A stretch of DNA of 64,000 nucleotides from assembly GCF_042652345.1 (NCBI RefSeq), contig NZ_JBHSJJ010000023.1, positions 1 to 64,000 on the forward strand. The letters run 5' to 3'. The translations under genes were made by a program, and so were the position numbers. The stretch is from Negadavirga shengliensis. Its GTDB lineage: Bacteria; Bacteroidota; Bacteroidia; Cytophagales; Cyclobacteriaceae. The notes under the pieces are model-generated. The model searched no databases. It was not told where the DNA came from and saw only the letters and a program-made list of their open reading frames with translations. Shown here piece after piece: positions 1-8,055 of the stretch (its first letter is position 1; each line of letters starts with the position of its first letter).

Positions 1-2
1 AT

Positions 3-86
3 GTGTTCGAAAGAATCCAGAGCCATAAACAAAAAGACCTCTACCAGCTCCTACCCTCAAACTGGGAAGAATACCGTCCTAAATAA
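3..86 (+). mobile_element. 3' end of IS66-family transposase gene (partial, cut by window edge)
   Basis: Reading from base 3 gives 27 residues ending KDLYQLLPSNWEEYRPK and a TAA stop at 84-86. The pattern DLYQLLPxNW followed by a short tail is typical of the C-terminus of IS66-type transposases of Bacteroidota. Only this tail lies in the window; the rest of the element is to the left. The element ends right where the restriction-endonuclease-like gene begins, so it may have removed that gene's original 5' end. The call rests on the short C-terminal signature only. Confidence 0.5.
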
Positions 87-129
87 AATCCCCTTATTTA
101 ACAAGACGGGGTTTGTCGGAGGGATACTA

Positions 130-1048
130 TTGAGCTTTAATAAAAAAATATCTGCAACTTCGATTTTAGCATTAAAAGATGCTCTAGTCGCCATCTATTA
201 CCGAAAGAAAGACTTGAGGCAATTTATCGAATTGACAATTGAAAATACTGCTATTGTGCCAACTATAGATTGGACTGAAAACCTTAAATATGAAAGTGTT
301 TCTCAATTAATTGATAGAATGGTCAAACGTCAAGACTTTTATCAAACCGACTTATTAAAATTGATACAGGAAGTTGGGAATATGAATGACTTCACTCATT
401 TAGAATATTGGGAAAAAGAAAACAAAGGATTAATCAAAAAAGCGGAAGCTGCTGTCTCTAAATTAAGACAGCAAGCGAAAGGTTACTTTGATACAATTGA
501 GGAATTAAAAAAGGCGGAAGAAAGAAGGGAAACTACTAAAGAGAAATTAAAAGATAGTATTGCATACCAACAAAAACTAAATGAACTGAAAATGGAATTT
601 TATCAAATTGCATCTAATTCCAATTCTCAACAAAAAGGGTTTCAATTCGAAAAGTTTTTAAATAGGCTATTTATTTTCTTTGATTTAGACCCCAAAATCG
701 GCTTTTAAGGTTATAGGAGAGCAAATTGATGGAGCATTTACCTTTGATAATGCAGATTATCTTTTAGAGGCTAAATGGCAAGAAAAAGCTATTAATGCTT
801 CTGATTTGTATACTTTCAGAGGGAAAATACAAGGCAAACTAAAAAATACATTAGGATTGTTTATTTCTCTTGGACCATATTCGCCAGAATGTACAGAAAC
901 AGGAAGTCCAGTTCTAAAATCAATGATCTTAATGGACGGAATGGATTTAATGCAAGTACTAGAAGGTAGAATAAAACTAAATGATATGATTTTAATCAAA
1001 AGACGCCACGCTTCACAAACGGGAGACATTTATTATAAAATGAGATAA
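130..1048 (+). pseudogene. Restriction-endonuclease-like protein, single-base frameshift
   Basis: The first part (frame 1, stop at 706-708) has a helical N-terminal domain beginning near ISATSILALKDALVAIYYRK and then a charged coiled-coil-like linker (about residues 95-160). The frame breaks in the A-run at 696-700. Removing one A continues the protein as DPKSAFKVIGEQIDGAF, with YLLEAKW (a PD-(D/E)xK-type E-x-K pair) and on to the stop at 1046-1048. The joined product of about 305 residues resembles Mrr-like nuclease proteins. An ATG at base 1 is in frame, but the first 85 bases belong to the IS66 tail in another frame, so the true start is uncertain; TTG at 130 is only a candidate. The downstream HEPN-like gene starts 1 base after the stop. 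It could be a true pseudogene or a homopolymer sequencing error. Confidence 0.6.
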
Positions 1049-1049
1049 A

Positions 1050-1625
1050 ATGATAAATCAAGAAATACAAGACTTTTGTGAAAAATGGATTGAGAAAGCA
1101 AAGGCATATAGCAATGACAATTTGCAAGACGTATTTGACAAATTCTTTACTCTTTTTGTTGTCTATAATCGTCTATATGTTGAAGCTACATTCAGAATGT
1201 CAAACAAAGGAGAGATAAATATTCAGAACAGAAATTCATTTCCTGACTCACAAGCAGCAAAAAATTATGTAATACAGTATCTTAATAGTAATACGATAAA
1301 TAACGCTTTTAATGTTGACGAGAATTGTACTCACGCAATCGAAAGACTTAAAGTCATAATAAGGGATCAAGAGTTCAACATCAAACTGAATATGGTAACC
1401 GGATTTCCTGAAAGGGAAAAGGATTTAGAACTTCTTACGAAATTGGAGGCAAATCATACTGATAGAAAAATTAAGGCAATAGCAGACTTTATTTATTCTA
1501 TCAGATGTAATGTATTTCACGCCCAAAAGGGATATGTCCAGAATCAAGTTAACGTTTTAAATCCTGTTAATACAATTCTGATGAAGTTAATTGACTTGCT
1601 GTTTGATAAGTTGAAAAATGAATAA
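1050..1625 (+). CDS. HEPN-like protein (putative RNase or toxin domain), 191 aa
   Basis: An all-helical, soluble protein of unknown family. Near the C-terminus it has RCNVFH in the context FIYSIRCNVFHAQKGY, which fits the R-x4-H motif of HEPN RNase domains, followed by a long amphipathic helix (MKLIDLLFDKL). No signal peptide or membrane segment is present. The ATG follows the stop of the nuclease-like gene by one base, so the two are probably translated together. HEPN domains paired with nuclease-like proteins are common in anti-phage and toxin modules. That role is inferred from motif and context only; no close family is recognised. Confidence 0.55.
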   Translation: MINQEIQDFCEKWIEKAKAYSNDNLQDVFDKFFTLFVVYNRLYVEATFRMSNKGEINIQNRNSFPDSQAAKNYVIQYLNSNTINNAFNVDENCTHAIERLKVIIRDQEFNIKLNMVTGFPEREKDLELLTKLEANHTDRKIKAIADFIYSIRCNVFHAQKGYVQNQVNVLNPVNTILMKLIDLLFDKLKNE

Positions 1626-1635
1626 AAAACGAAAT

Positions 1636-1769
1636 GCCAACATTGTATAAGCGTAATTCGGGGAAACTGCTAAAATTAAGAATTTCTGCTCTTATGAAAC
1701 TTTACGGTGGGCGGATAGTGAATTGCTTCAAAACCCCGAACTACGCTTATACCTGACCGTTGTGGTGCA
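1636..1769. repeat. attC-like palindromic site A
   Basis: Two 18-base arms, 1646-1663 and 1734-1751, are inverted complements with one mismatch (left arm starts TATAAGCG). They enclose about 70 bases. Outside them are CCAACATTG on the left and CCGTTGTGG on the right, which resemble the R'' and R' boxes of integron attC sites. The site separates the HEPN-like gene from the next small gene, whose ATG is 15 bases beyond. Confidence 0.5.
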
Positions 1770-1783
1770 TTTAAAAAAAGACA

Positions 1784-2329
1784 ATGACAGAGAAAATAAT
1801 TCTTTATGCGATAATAGGAATAGCGGTTTCGACCGCGCTTGCATTCCTGACAAAAGCGACAGGAAAATCGGTTGCTATTGACGAGAGTGGACAGTTCAAT
1901 TTAAGAATGAATAAACTTTACGGAATCATGGGGGTAATTGGTTTGGTTTTCGGTTTACTATTCCTGATTTTCCTTCCATTGACAACTGAACCTAGTGACA
2001 GCGGAATTTGGATGGCAGTTATTCTAATGCTGCTAATTTTTTGGGGAACAGGAATTCCTTGTTTAATGTATTATCGAAATCACAGAGTCACATTTGACGA
2101 CAATTCGATAGTTGCGACAAGCGTGTATGGAAAAATCAGAGAAATCAAATGGGCTGACGTTGTAGATATTAGATTTAAAGCTATGTCGGGACTATTGATT
2201 CTGACTACAAAAGACGAAAAGGTGAAAGTTCACCAGCATTTAGTTGGACTTTCCAAGTTCATTGAGTTCGTTGAGAATAAAACGAAATGGACTCATAAAG
2301 AGTTGAAAATACCAATAGGAAAAAAATAA
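1784..2329 (+). CDS. Membrane protein with two TM helices and a PH-like domain
   Basis: 181 residues. A hydrophobic segment at about 4-24 (IILYAIIGIAVSTALAFL) and a strongly hydrophobic stretch at about 47-95 are probably the membrane part. The remainder (RVTFDDNSIVATSVYGKIRE, then a WADVVDIRF strand) looks like the bacterial PH-like fold seen in small membrane proteins of unknown function. The gene is alone between attC-like sites A and B. Its flanks carry GTTGTGGTGC (upstream, about 1760-1769) and CACCACAAC (downstream, about 2338-2346), reverse complements as expected for a mobile cassette. Function unknown. Confidence 0.65.
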   Translation: MTEKIILYAIIGIAVSTALAFLTKATGKSVAIDESGQFNLRMNKLYGIMGVIGLVFGLLFLIFLPLTTEPSDSGIWMAVILMLLIFWGTGIPCLMYYRNHRVTFDDNSIVATSVYGKIREIKWADVVDIRFKAMSGLLILTTKDEKVKVHQHLVGLSKFIEFVENKTKWTHKELKIPIGKK

Positions 2330-2334
2330 AAAAC

Positions 2335-2453
2335 GACACCACAACAGCGTATATAACTTATGGCGGGGAAAGTGGAAATTCAGGCTTTGTTCTTTTAAGT
2401 AAATTTGTTGCAAGCCAACAGGAAAGTGCTTCGAAATCCGCCACTGCGCCAAG
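2335..2453. repeat. attC-like site B, left part (interrupted by intron copy 1)
   Basis: The site starts CACCACAACAGCG, has TGGCGG at about 2361 facing CCGCCA at 2438-2443, and stops at CGCCAAG where the group II intron begins. Its other end lies after the intron at 4331-4349 (CCCAAAACCGTTATGGGC). The intron-free site would read as one imperfect palindrome like site A. Confidence 0.45.
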
Positions 2454-2922
2454 GTGTGCTGTGAATGGCCAACAATCGTAGGTTGGCCAATGCTGTATAG
2501 AAGATGATGGTCGGCCCATCAGTATCGGCTTTCAAGAGCAGGTACTAAACCGCCTCTCGGTGCTTGGACAGTAATTGAAAGGTGCTGAACAGTAAGGGGA
2601 AAAGGCTGTCCAGAACAGTCAGGTATGAGTTAGGGAGGCAAACGCAAGTGAACCTGTGATGAAGCTGTGAGATAGTGGCTATGCTTTGTCAAAAGCTTGT
2701 ATTCTTTGCTACAAGTGAAAAGCTGTAACGGGTGCTTGATTATTGGTTACAGGGCAAACGCAGTTGAGCAGGTGCGAACCTAATTCAGGCTTTTATACGG
2801 AACTCAGGAAGTCCTTATAGAATGCAAAGAGAACGGCACAAGTGGGAAGTACCCACGAGGCTTACAGTATCGATGTTTATAAGGATGACGGATGCTGTTG
2901 TAGTAGCGATGAAGTGTTTGTA

Positions 2923-4242
2923 ATGAACATGGAGCGAAGGACGGCAGACATACAGTTTCAAGTATTTAGACAACTTATTAGAGTAAGGATGACAGACTTA
3001 TTTGAAACAAAATCAAAACCGATTCCGATAACCAAAGACATGGTTCGGGAAGCCTATCGTAAGGTCAGGGCAAACAAAGGCAGTGCAGGGGTAGATGAGA
3101 TTTCACTGAAAACATTTGATGAGAACCTATCAAAGAACCTGTACAAGATTTGGAACCGAATGGCGAGCGGAAGCTACTTTCCCAAGCCCGTGAAAGAGGT
3201 TATCATACCCAAGAGCAATGGGGGCGAACGAAAATTGGGTATTCCGAGCATCAGCGACAGAATAGCCCAGGAAGTAGTGAAAACCTATCTCGAACCACGA
3301 TTAGAAGCAGCGTTTCTACCCCAATCGTATGGGTACAGACCCCACAAATCGGCACACCAGGCATTGGAGGAAGTACGTTCCAATGTACGTCTGTATGCTT
3401 GGGTCTTAGACATGGACATCAAGAGTTTCTTTGACGAAGTCAGCCACGAGTTGCTGATGAAAGCCGTGGAAAAGCATGTGCCGGAAAAGTGGGTGAGAAT
3501 GTACATCCGACGATGGTTGGAAGCACCTGTACAAACCAAAGAAGGACTGGTTCAAAAGCAAGGACAGGGCACCCCGCAAGGCGGTGTCATCAGCCCCTTG
3601 CTGGCCAATTTATTCCTGCATTATGTGCTGGACAAATGGATAGAAAAGACCTTTCCTACCGTAAAATTTGTGCGGTATGCGGACGATATCGTGGTGCATT
3701 GCAAAAGCGAAAACCAAAGCCATTATGTTCTGGAGGGCATCAGACGGAGACTGGGTGAATGCAAACTTCGGTTAAGCGAAGAGAAGACTAGGATAACCTA
3801 TTGCCAAGACTACCGCCGTGAAAAGCGGAAGGATTACCCGAAGAAGTTTGATTTTCTGGGGCACACGTTCAAGCCTATGTCAAAGAAGAGCAATAGGGAT
3901 ACAGGCGTTTTCTTGGGCTTTGATTGCCAAATGAGCATGAAGTCACGCAGCCGGATCATCGGTTCCTGGAAGGAAATGAACTTTCACAGAGAGAGTACAT
4001 GGACTATCCAGGATATTGCCAAAGTGGTAAACAGTAAATCCAGAGGGTTGATCAACTATTTTGGCAAGATGGAAAACCGGATGCTGGAAAGGCTGTTCCG
4101 GCATTTGGACTATCGCATCGCAAAGTGGGTAAAGAAGAAGTTTAAGAGATTACGAAGCTACCAAAAAGCATTCAATTGGCTGCGGGACATCAGGTCAGGC
4201 TATCCCAATATGTTTGTCCATTGGTCAATCAGTAAAATCTGA
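2923..4242 (+). CDS. ltrA: Group II intron reverse transcriptase/maturase (intact copy)
   Basis: Multifunctional intron-encoded protein that helps splicing and makes cDNA during mobility. RT blocks are clear: NKGSAGVDEISLKTF (RT0/1), GGERKLGIPSISDRIAQ (RT2), YGYRPHKSAHQAL, the first catalytic Asp in LDMDIKSFFDEV, GTPQGGVISPLLANL, and the RYADDIVVH motif (YADD about residue 252 from this start). Domain X follows (about residues 340-435, with SRGLINYFGKM). The protein stops at HWSISKI with no HNH endonuclease, fitting class C. The frame is open from a GTG at 2842, but those codons overlap conserved intron RNA; ATG at 2923, 2929 or 2989 are likelier starts. Confidence 0.85.
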   Translation: MNMERRTADIQFQVFRQLIRVRMTDLFETKSKPIPITKDMVREAYRKVRANKGSAGVDEISLKTFDENLSKNLYKIWNRMASGSYFPKPVKEVIIPKSNGGERKLGIPSISDRIAQEVVKTYLEPRLEAAFLPQSYGYRPHKSAHQALEEVRSNVRLYAWVLDMDIKSFFDEVSHELLMKAVEKHVPEKWVRMYIRRWLEAPVQTKEGLVQKQGQGTPQGGVISPLLANLFLHYVLDKWIEKTFPTVKFVRYADDIVVHCKSENQSHYVLEGIRRRLGECKLRLSEEKTRITYCQDYRREKRKDYPKKFDFLGHTFKPMSKKSNRDTGVFLGFDCQMSMKSRSRIIGSWKEMNFHRESTWTIQDIAKVVNSKSRGLINYFGKMENRMLERLFRHLDYRIAKWVKKKFKRLRSYQKAFNWLRDIRSGYPNMFVHWSISKI

Positions 4243-4257
4243 ATGATTGTATGTCAG

Positions 4258-4291
4258 GAGCCGTGTGAGTCGAGAGGTTCATGCACGGATC
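4258..4291 (+). ncRNA. Group II intron domain V, copy 1
   Basis: 34 nt that fold into the canonical hairpin: GAGCCGTG pairs with CACGGATC, then the 2-nt bulge TG, a six-pair stem TGAGTC/GGTTCA and a GAGA tetraloop. The catalytic AGC triad is in the 5' strand. Domain VI follows and ends at the 3' splice site 4330. Confidence 0.85.
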
Positions 4292-4392
4292 TGTGAGAGG
4301 CTTGGGCTGAAATGCGCTTGCCTACTCGACCCCAAAACCGTTATGGGCATTTTAAAGACAGAACATCTGAAAACATTTTGAACATTTGAAGT

Positions 4393-4935
4393 ATGAAAAT
4401 ATTTAAGCGAACGGAAAATATTATCATTTTGACGTTATGGTTGACAATACTATCCACATATCCCTACGCACTTTTAAATGATTACAATTTATTCTTATCA
4501 GACTATCTAGGACTAGCAGGTTTGACAATTGTGACGTTGATAGCTTTTTATATTCCAAAAATGACTTTTAAGAGCTTAATGGTTTTACTATTTTTTGGAC
4601 TATTCAACTTGTTTTCATTTATCTATTTCATCAATTTGGTTTTTACATTTGGTTTTGCGTCAATAGTATCACCTGGAATTCAATTACTATCATTGATTCT
4701 TCTCTTGATATTAGCATTTAAAAGACAAGGTGAACTTGGTATCATTTGGACAAATTTATTTGGGCAAACTGACGAAGAAATACAACAGAATAAGGATAGA
4801 ATGAAAGATTCTTTCAAAGTAAAATTTATCAACTTGTCAGACAAAGAAATTGAGAATAGACTACAAAATGACTTGGTTGGAGAAGCGAGAAAGGCTCTAA
4901 TTGAAATACAGAATGAAAGGAAAAACGCCCTATAA
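4393..4935 (+). CDS. Four-helix membrane protein with charged C-terminal tail (cassette gene)
   Basis: 180 residues of unknown family. Four hydrophobic segments cover about residues 9-110 (for example YLGLAGLTIVTLIAFYIP and LMVLLFFGLFNLFSFIYFIN). A soluble tail of about 65 residues is rich in E, K and R and predicted helical (DEEIQQNKDRMKDSFKVKF, LSDKEIENRLQNDLVGEARK). The gene sits alone between the two intron-filled attC-like sites. The flanks carry GTTATGGGC upstream and GCCCTATAAC downstream, near-inverse copies, which again suggests a mobile cassette. Confidence 0.6.
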   Translation: MKIFKRTENIIILTLWLTILSTYPYALLNDYNLFLSDYLGLAGLTIVTLIAFYIPKMTFKSLMVLLFFGLFNLFSFIYFINLVFTFGFASIVSPGIQLLSLILLLILAFKRQGELGIIWTNLFGQTDEEIQQNKDRMKDSFKVKFINLSDKEIENRLQNDLVGEARKALIEIQNERKNAL

Positions 4936-5045
4936 CAGCCGTTTTGCAAAAGCGGGGGTTTCGTACTTCTATGACAGTGAAGTACGAAATTCAAGCTTTG
5001 TGTATCTAATGAAATTTAGTGCTAAAAATCCCCGCCTCCGCCAAG
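4926..5045. repeat. attC-like site C, left part (interrupted by intron copy 2)
   Basis: It starts GCCCTATAACAGC over the end of the preceding gene. GCGGGG at 4951 pairs with CCCCGC at 5029-5034, and an inner 11-bp inverted repeat (TTTCGTACTTC with GAAGTACGAAA, 4958-4988) forms a central hairpin. CGTTTTG at 4939-4945 is complementary to CAAAACG at 6927-6933, which lies beyond the intron. Removing the intron therefore restores the palindrome. The right end is 6924-6942 (CGCCAAAACGTTACCGGC). Confidence 0.55.
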
Positions 5046-5514
5046 GTGTGCTGTGAATGGCCAACAATCGTAGGTTGGCCAATGCTGTATAGAAGATGAT
5101 GGTCGGCCCATCAGTATCGGCTTTCAAGAGCAGGTACTAAACCGCCTCTCGGTGCTTGGACAGTAATTGAAAGGTGCTGAACAGTAAGGGGAAAAGGCTG
5201 TCCAGAACAGTCAGGTATGAGTTAGGGAGGCAAACGCAAGTGAACCTGTGATGAAGCTGTGAGATAGTGGCTATGCTTTGTCAAAAGCTTGTATTCTTTG
5301 CTACAAGTGAAAAGCTGTAACGGGTGCTTGATTATTGGTTACAGGGCAAACGCAGTTGAGCAGGTGCGAACCTAATTCAGGCTTTTATACGGAACTCAGG
5401 AAGTCCTTATAGAATGCAAAGAGAACGGCACAAGTGGGAAGTACCCACGAGGCTTACAGTATCGATGTTTATAAGGATGACGGATGCTGTTGTAGTAGCG
5501 ATGAAGTGTTTGTA

Positions 5515-6828
5515 ATGAACATGGAGCGAAGGACGGCAGACATACAGTTTCAAGTATTTAGACAACTTATTAGAGTAAGGATGACAGACTTATTTGAAAC
5601 AAAATCAAAACCGATTCCGATAACCAAAGACATGGTTCGGGAAGCCTATCGTAAGGTCAGGGCAAACAAAGGCAGTGCAGGGGTAGATGAGATTTCACTG
5701 AAAACATTTGATGAGAACCTATCAAAGAACCTGTACAAGATTTGGAACCGAATGGCGAGCGGAAGCTACTTTCCCAAGCCCGTGAAAGAGGTTATCATAC
5801 CCAAGAGCAATGGGGGCGAACGAAAATTGGGTATTCCGAGCATCAGCGACAGAATAGCCCAGGAAGTAGTGAAAACCTATCTCGAACCACGATTAGAAGC
5901 AGCGTTTCTACCCCAATCGTATGGGTACAGACCCCACAAATCGGCACACCAGGCATTGGAGGAAGTACGTTCCAATGTACGTCTGTATGCTTGGGTCTTA
6001 GACATGGACATCAAGAGTTTCTTTGACGAAGTCAGCCACGAGTTGCTGATGAAAGCCGTGGAAAAGCATGTGCCGGAAAAGTGGGTGAGAATGTACATCC
6101 GACGATGGTTGGAAGCACCTGTACAAACCAAAGAAGGACTGGTTCAAAAGCAAGGACAGGGCACCCCGCAAGGCGGTGTCATCAGCCCCTTGCTGGCCAA
6201 TTTATTCCTGCATTATGTGCTGGACAAATGGATAGAAAAGACCTTTCCTACCGTAAAATTTGTGCGGTATGCGGACGATATCGTGGTGCATTGCAAAAGC
6301 GAAAACCAAAGCCATTATGTTCTGGAGGGCATCAGACGGAGACTGGGTGAATGCAAACTTCGGTTAAGCGAAGAGAAGACTAGGATAACCTATTGCCAAG
6401 ACTACCGCCGTGAAAAGCGGAAGGATTACCCGAAGAAGTTTGATTTTCTGGGGCACACGTTCAAGCCTATGTCAAAGAAGAGCAATAGGGATACAGGCGT
6501 TTTCTTGGGCTTTGATTGCCAAATGAGCATGAAGTCACGCAGCCGGATCATCGGTTCCTGGAAGGAAATGAACTTTCACAGAGAGAGTACATGGACTATC
6601 CAGGATATTGCCAAAGTGGTAAACAGTAAATCCAGAGGGTTGATCAACTATTTTGGCAAGATGGAAAACCGGATGCTGGAAAGGCTGTTCCGGCATTTGG
6701 ACTATCGCATCGCAAAGTGGGTAAAGAAGAAGTTTAAGAGATTACGAAGCTACCAAAAAAGCATTCAATTGGCTGCGGGACATCAGGTCAGGCTATCCCA
6801 ATATGTTTGTCCATTGGTCAATCAGTAA
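5515..6828 (+). pseudogene. ltrA: Reverse transcriptase/maturase, copy 2 with frameshifted C-terminus
   Basis: Identical to the copy 1 protein up to RLRSYQK. There an A-run has six A instead of five, and the last 30 or so residues are read in another frame (SIQLAAGHQVRLSQ...) to a stop at 6826-6828. All RT motifs, including RYADDIVVH, and most of domain X remain. Only the extreme C-terminus, which would end HWSISKI, is lost, so some activity may remain; copy 1 could also supply the protein in trans. A homopolymer sequencing error is possible. Confidence 0.75.
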
Positions 6829-6850
6829 AATCTGAATGATTGTATGTCAG

Positions 6851-6884
6851 GAGCCGTGTGAGTCGAGAGGTTCATGCACGGATC
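6851..6884 (+). ncRNA. Group II intron domain V, copy 2
   Basis: Same 34-nt hairpin as in copy 1: eight-pair lower stem, TG bulge, six-pair upper stem and GAGA loop. It is intact, so the RNA of copy 2 is probably competent even though its reverse transcriptase gene is frameshifted. Confidence 0.85.
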
Positions 6885-7095
6885 TGTGAGAGGCTTGGGC
6901 TGAAATGCGCTTGCCTACTCGACCGCCAAAACGTTACCGGCAAGCCAAACAAAACACATGAAAGCAAATATCATATGGAAAACCAAACGATACCTTCACA
7001 TTGGAATTTGTCTAAAAAAATCGCATTCCGGTCGCCTGACCCGATTAGCGGTCATAGTAGGACGACCCGCGAAACAGACTGACAAAAAAGAAAAT

Positions 7096-7662
7096 ATGAA
7101 AAAAGTAGTTGCAGCAATGAACATGACACTTGACGGGTTTTGTGACCATACCTCAGGCGTCCCTGATGAAGAAATACACCAACATTACGCTGACCTGTTG
7201 AGAAGCGCCGATACCGCTTTATATGGCAGGATAACCTACCAGCTTATGGAATTTTGGCGAACCGTGCTGGAAAATCCCACAGGCGATAAAGCATTGGACG
7301 ACTTTGCAGTCGCAATAGACAATACCCCGAAGATTGTTTTTTCCAGCACACTGAAAAATGTAGATTGGAAAAGTGCGAAATTAGCAAGTCAGGACCTTGA
7401 GAAAGAAGTTTTGGAACTCAAACAACAATCGGGCAAAGACATTTTTGTGTGCAGTCCGAGCTTGATTGTAGCTTTGACGAAACTTAATTTAATAGACGAA
7501 TATCAACTTTGTGTTCACCCTGTTATCGCAGGAAGTGGTTTGCCGTTATTTAAAAACATCAGCGAAAAAATTATGCTTAAACTCATAAAGACCAAAACGT
7601 TTAGCGGTGGTGCAGTCATTCTTTATTATGAACCGACATCACAAAAAACAACTAAGCGCTAA
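7096..7662 (+). CDS. RibD C-terminal/DHFR-like reductase family protein
   Basis: 188 residues, MKKVVAAMNMTLDGFCDH... The N-terminal strand with MTLDGF, LYGRITYQLM, FSSTLKNVDW and a C-terminal GSGLPLFKN are hallmarks of the RibD_C/dihydrofolate-reductase-like family. These proteins use NADPH to reduce pterin- or pyrimidine-like substrates, mostly unknown. The frame is open from 6958, but ATG 7096 gives the family N-terminus. It lies just after the right end of attC-like site C (GTTACC at 6934). Downstream is an attC-like left half (GCTAACAAGG at about 7659), so this is probably another cassette. A paralogue is at 21827-22420. Confidence 0.75.
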   Translation: MKKVVAAMNMTLDGFCDHTSGVPDEEIHQHYADLLRSADTALYGRITYQLMEFWRTVLENPTGDKALDDFAVAIDNTPKIVFSSTLKNVDWKSAKLASQDLEKEVLELKQQSGKDIFVCSPSLIVALTKLNLIDEYQLCVHPVIAGSGLPLFKNISEKIMLKLIKTKTFSGGAVILYYEPTSQKTTKR

Positions 7663-8003
7663 CAAGGATTTCCAAAGGCGGGGGCAGAACGACTTTGACG
7701 GGATAGTGCCCAAGAATATAATATTTAACGAACCCCAATGAAAAAGACCCATGAGCCAACTGGCTCAGGTCGGGCTCGATTGCCCCGATTACTCCGGCAG
7801 ACCCCAGCGAAGTGCTTGTGGAGATTGATCTTGGATTTTTGGATATCGGGTGGTTCTTGCCGGGTAAAAACTCAAGTGTTGACAAAAAAGGAATTTGCCG
7901 GGTTGAACAAAGAGCTGGTATAGTCTTCGTGATTGAACCGATGCGTTACTGGGTGTTTTCATCGGCGGTTAGCCGGTCTTCGAAGTAAAAAACAATCTAA
8001 AAA
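7663..8003. other. Gene-poor stretch with attC-like half and a remnant frame
   Basis: It begins with the left half of an attC-like site (CTAACAAGGATTTCC, then GGCGGGGG) with no right half visible. A short perfect hairpin GAGCC-AACT-GGCTC lies at about 7752. From about 7802 to a TAA at 7986-7988 one frame reads DPSEVLVEIDLGFLDIGW and on for 62 codons without a start. It may be the tail of a lost gene; the family is not recognised. Confidence 0.35.
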
Positions 8004-8034
8004 TTTTGAATTTATTTTTCTTTATATAAATTTA
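8004..8034 (+). promoter_or_regulatory. Putative Bacteroidota promoter for the 8056 operon
   Basis: TTTTG at 8004-8008, then 18 bases, then TAAATTTA at 8027-8034, close to the TTG-N19-TAnnTTTG consensus of the Bacteroidota primary sigma factor. The distance to the ATG at 8056 is short. No motif for a regulator is seen. Confidence 0.35.
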
Positions 8035-8055
8035 GTTCGACACAAAATACATTAT

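Larger units (their letters stand above)
2454..4330 (+). mobile_element. Group II intron copy 1 (IIC-attC-like), 1877 bp
   Basis: The intron begins GTGTG and ends CTACTCGAC, fitting the GUGYG...AY borders. Bases 2454 to about 2840 are the ribozyme 5' part, followed by the reverse transcriptase ORF in domain IV, then a 34-nt domain V (4258-4291) and a domain VI stem. Copy 2 at 5046-6923 is the same except for one inserted base. Insertion is in an attC-like palindrome after CGCCAAG, as known for group IIC-attC introns. The encoded protein has no visible endonuclease domain, also as in class C. The element should be active as RNA and moves by retrohoming; activity here is inferred from intact RNA and ORF. 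Confidence 0.85.
5046..6923 (+). mobile_element. Group II intron copy 2 (IIC-attC-like), 1878 bp
   Basis: Base-for-base repeat of copy 1 (offset 2592) apart from one extra A near 6757 inside the reverse transcriptase gene. It has the same GTGTG start, same CTACTCGAC end and same domain V and VI. It is inserted after CGCCAAG in attC-like site C, the same relative point as copy 1. The near identity shows recent duplication by mobility or by copying of a cassette. The two direct repeats of about 1.9 kb enclose the 715-bp cassette and could recombine to delete it. Confidence 0.85.

Noticed and set aside
2842..2922. GTG start and first 27 codons of the intron reverse transcriptase frame
   Set aside because: These codons overlap conserved intron RNA and have a Cys-rich, non-RT-like sequence; ATG at 2923 or later is more likely.
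7738..7923. 61-codon frame starting MKKTHEPTGSG
   Set aside because: It overlaps a hairpin and has no family feature; another frame of the same DNA (DPSEVLVEIDLGFLD) looks more protein-like, but it has no start.
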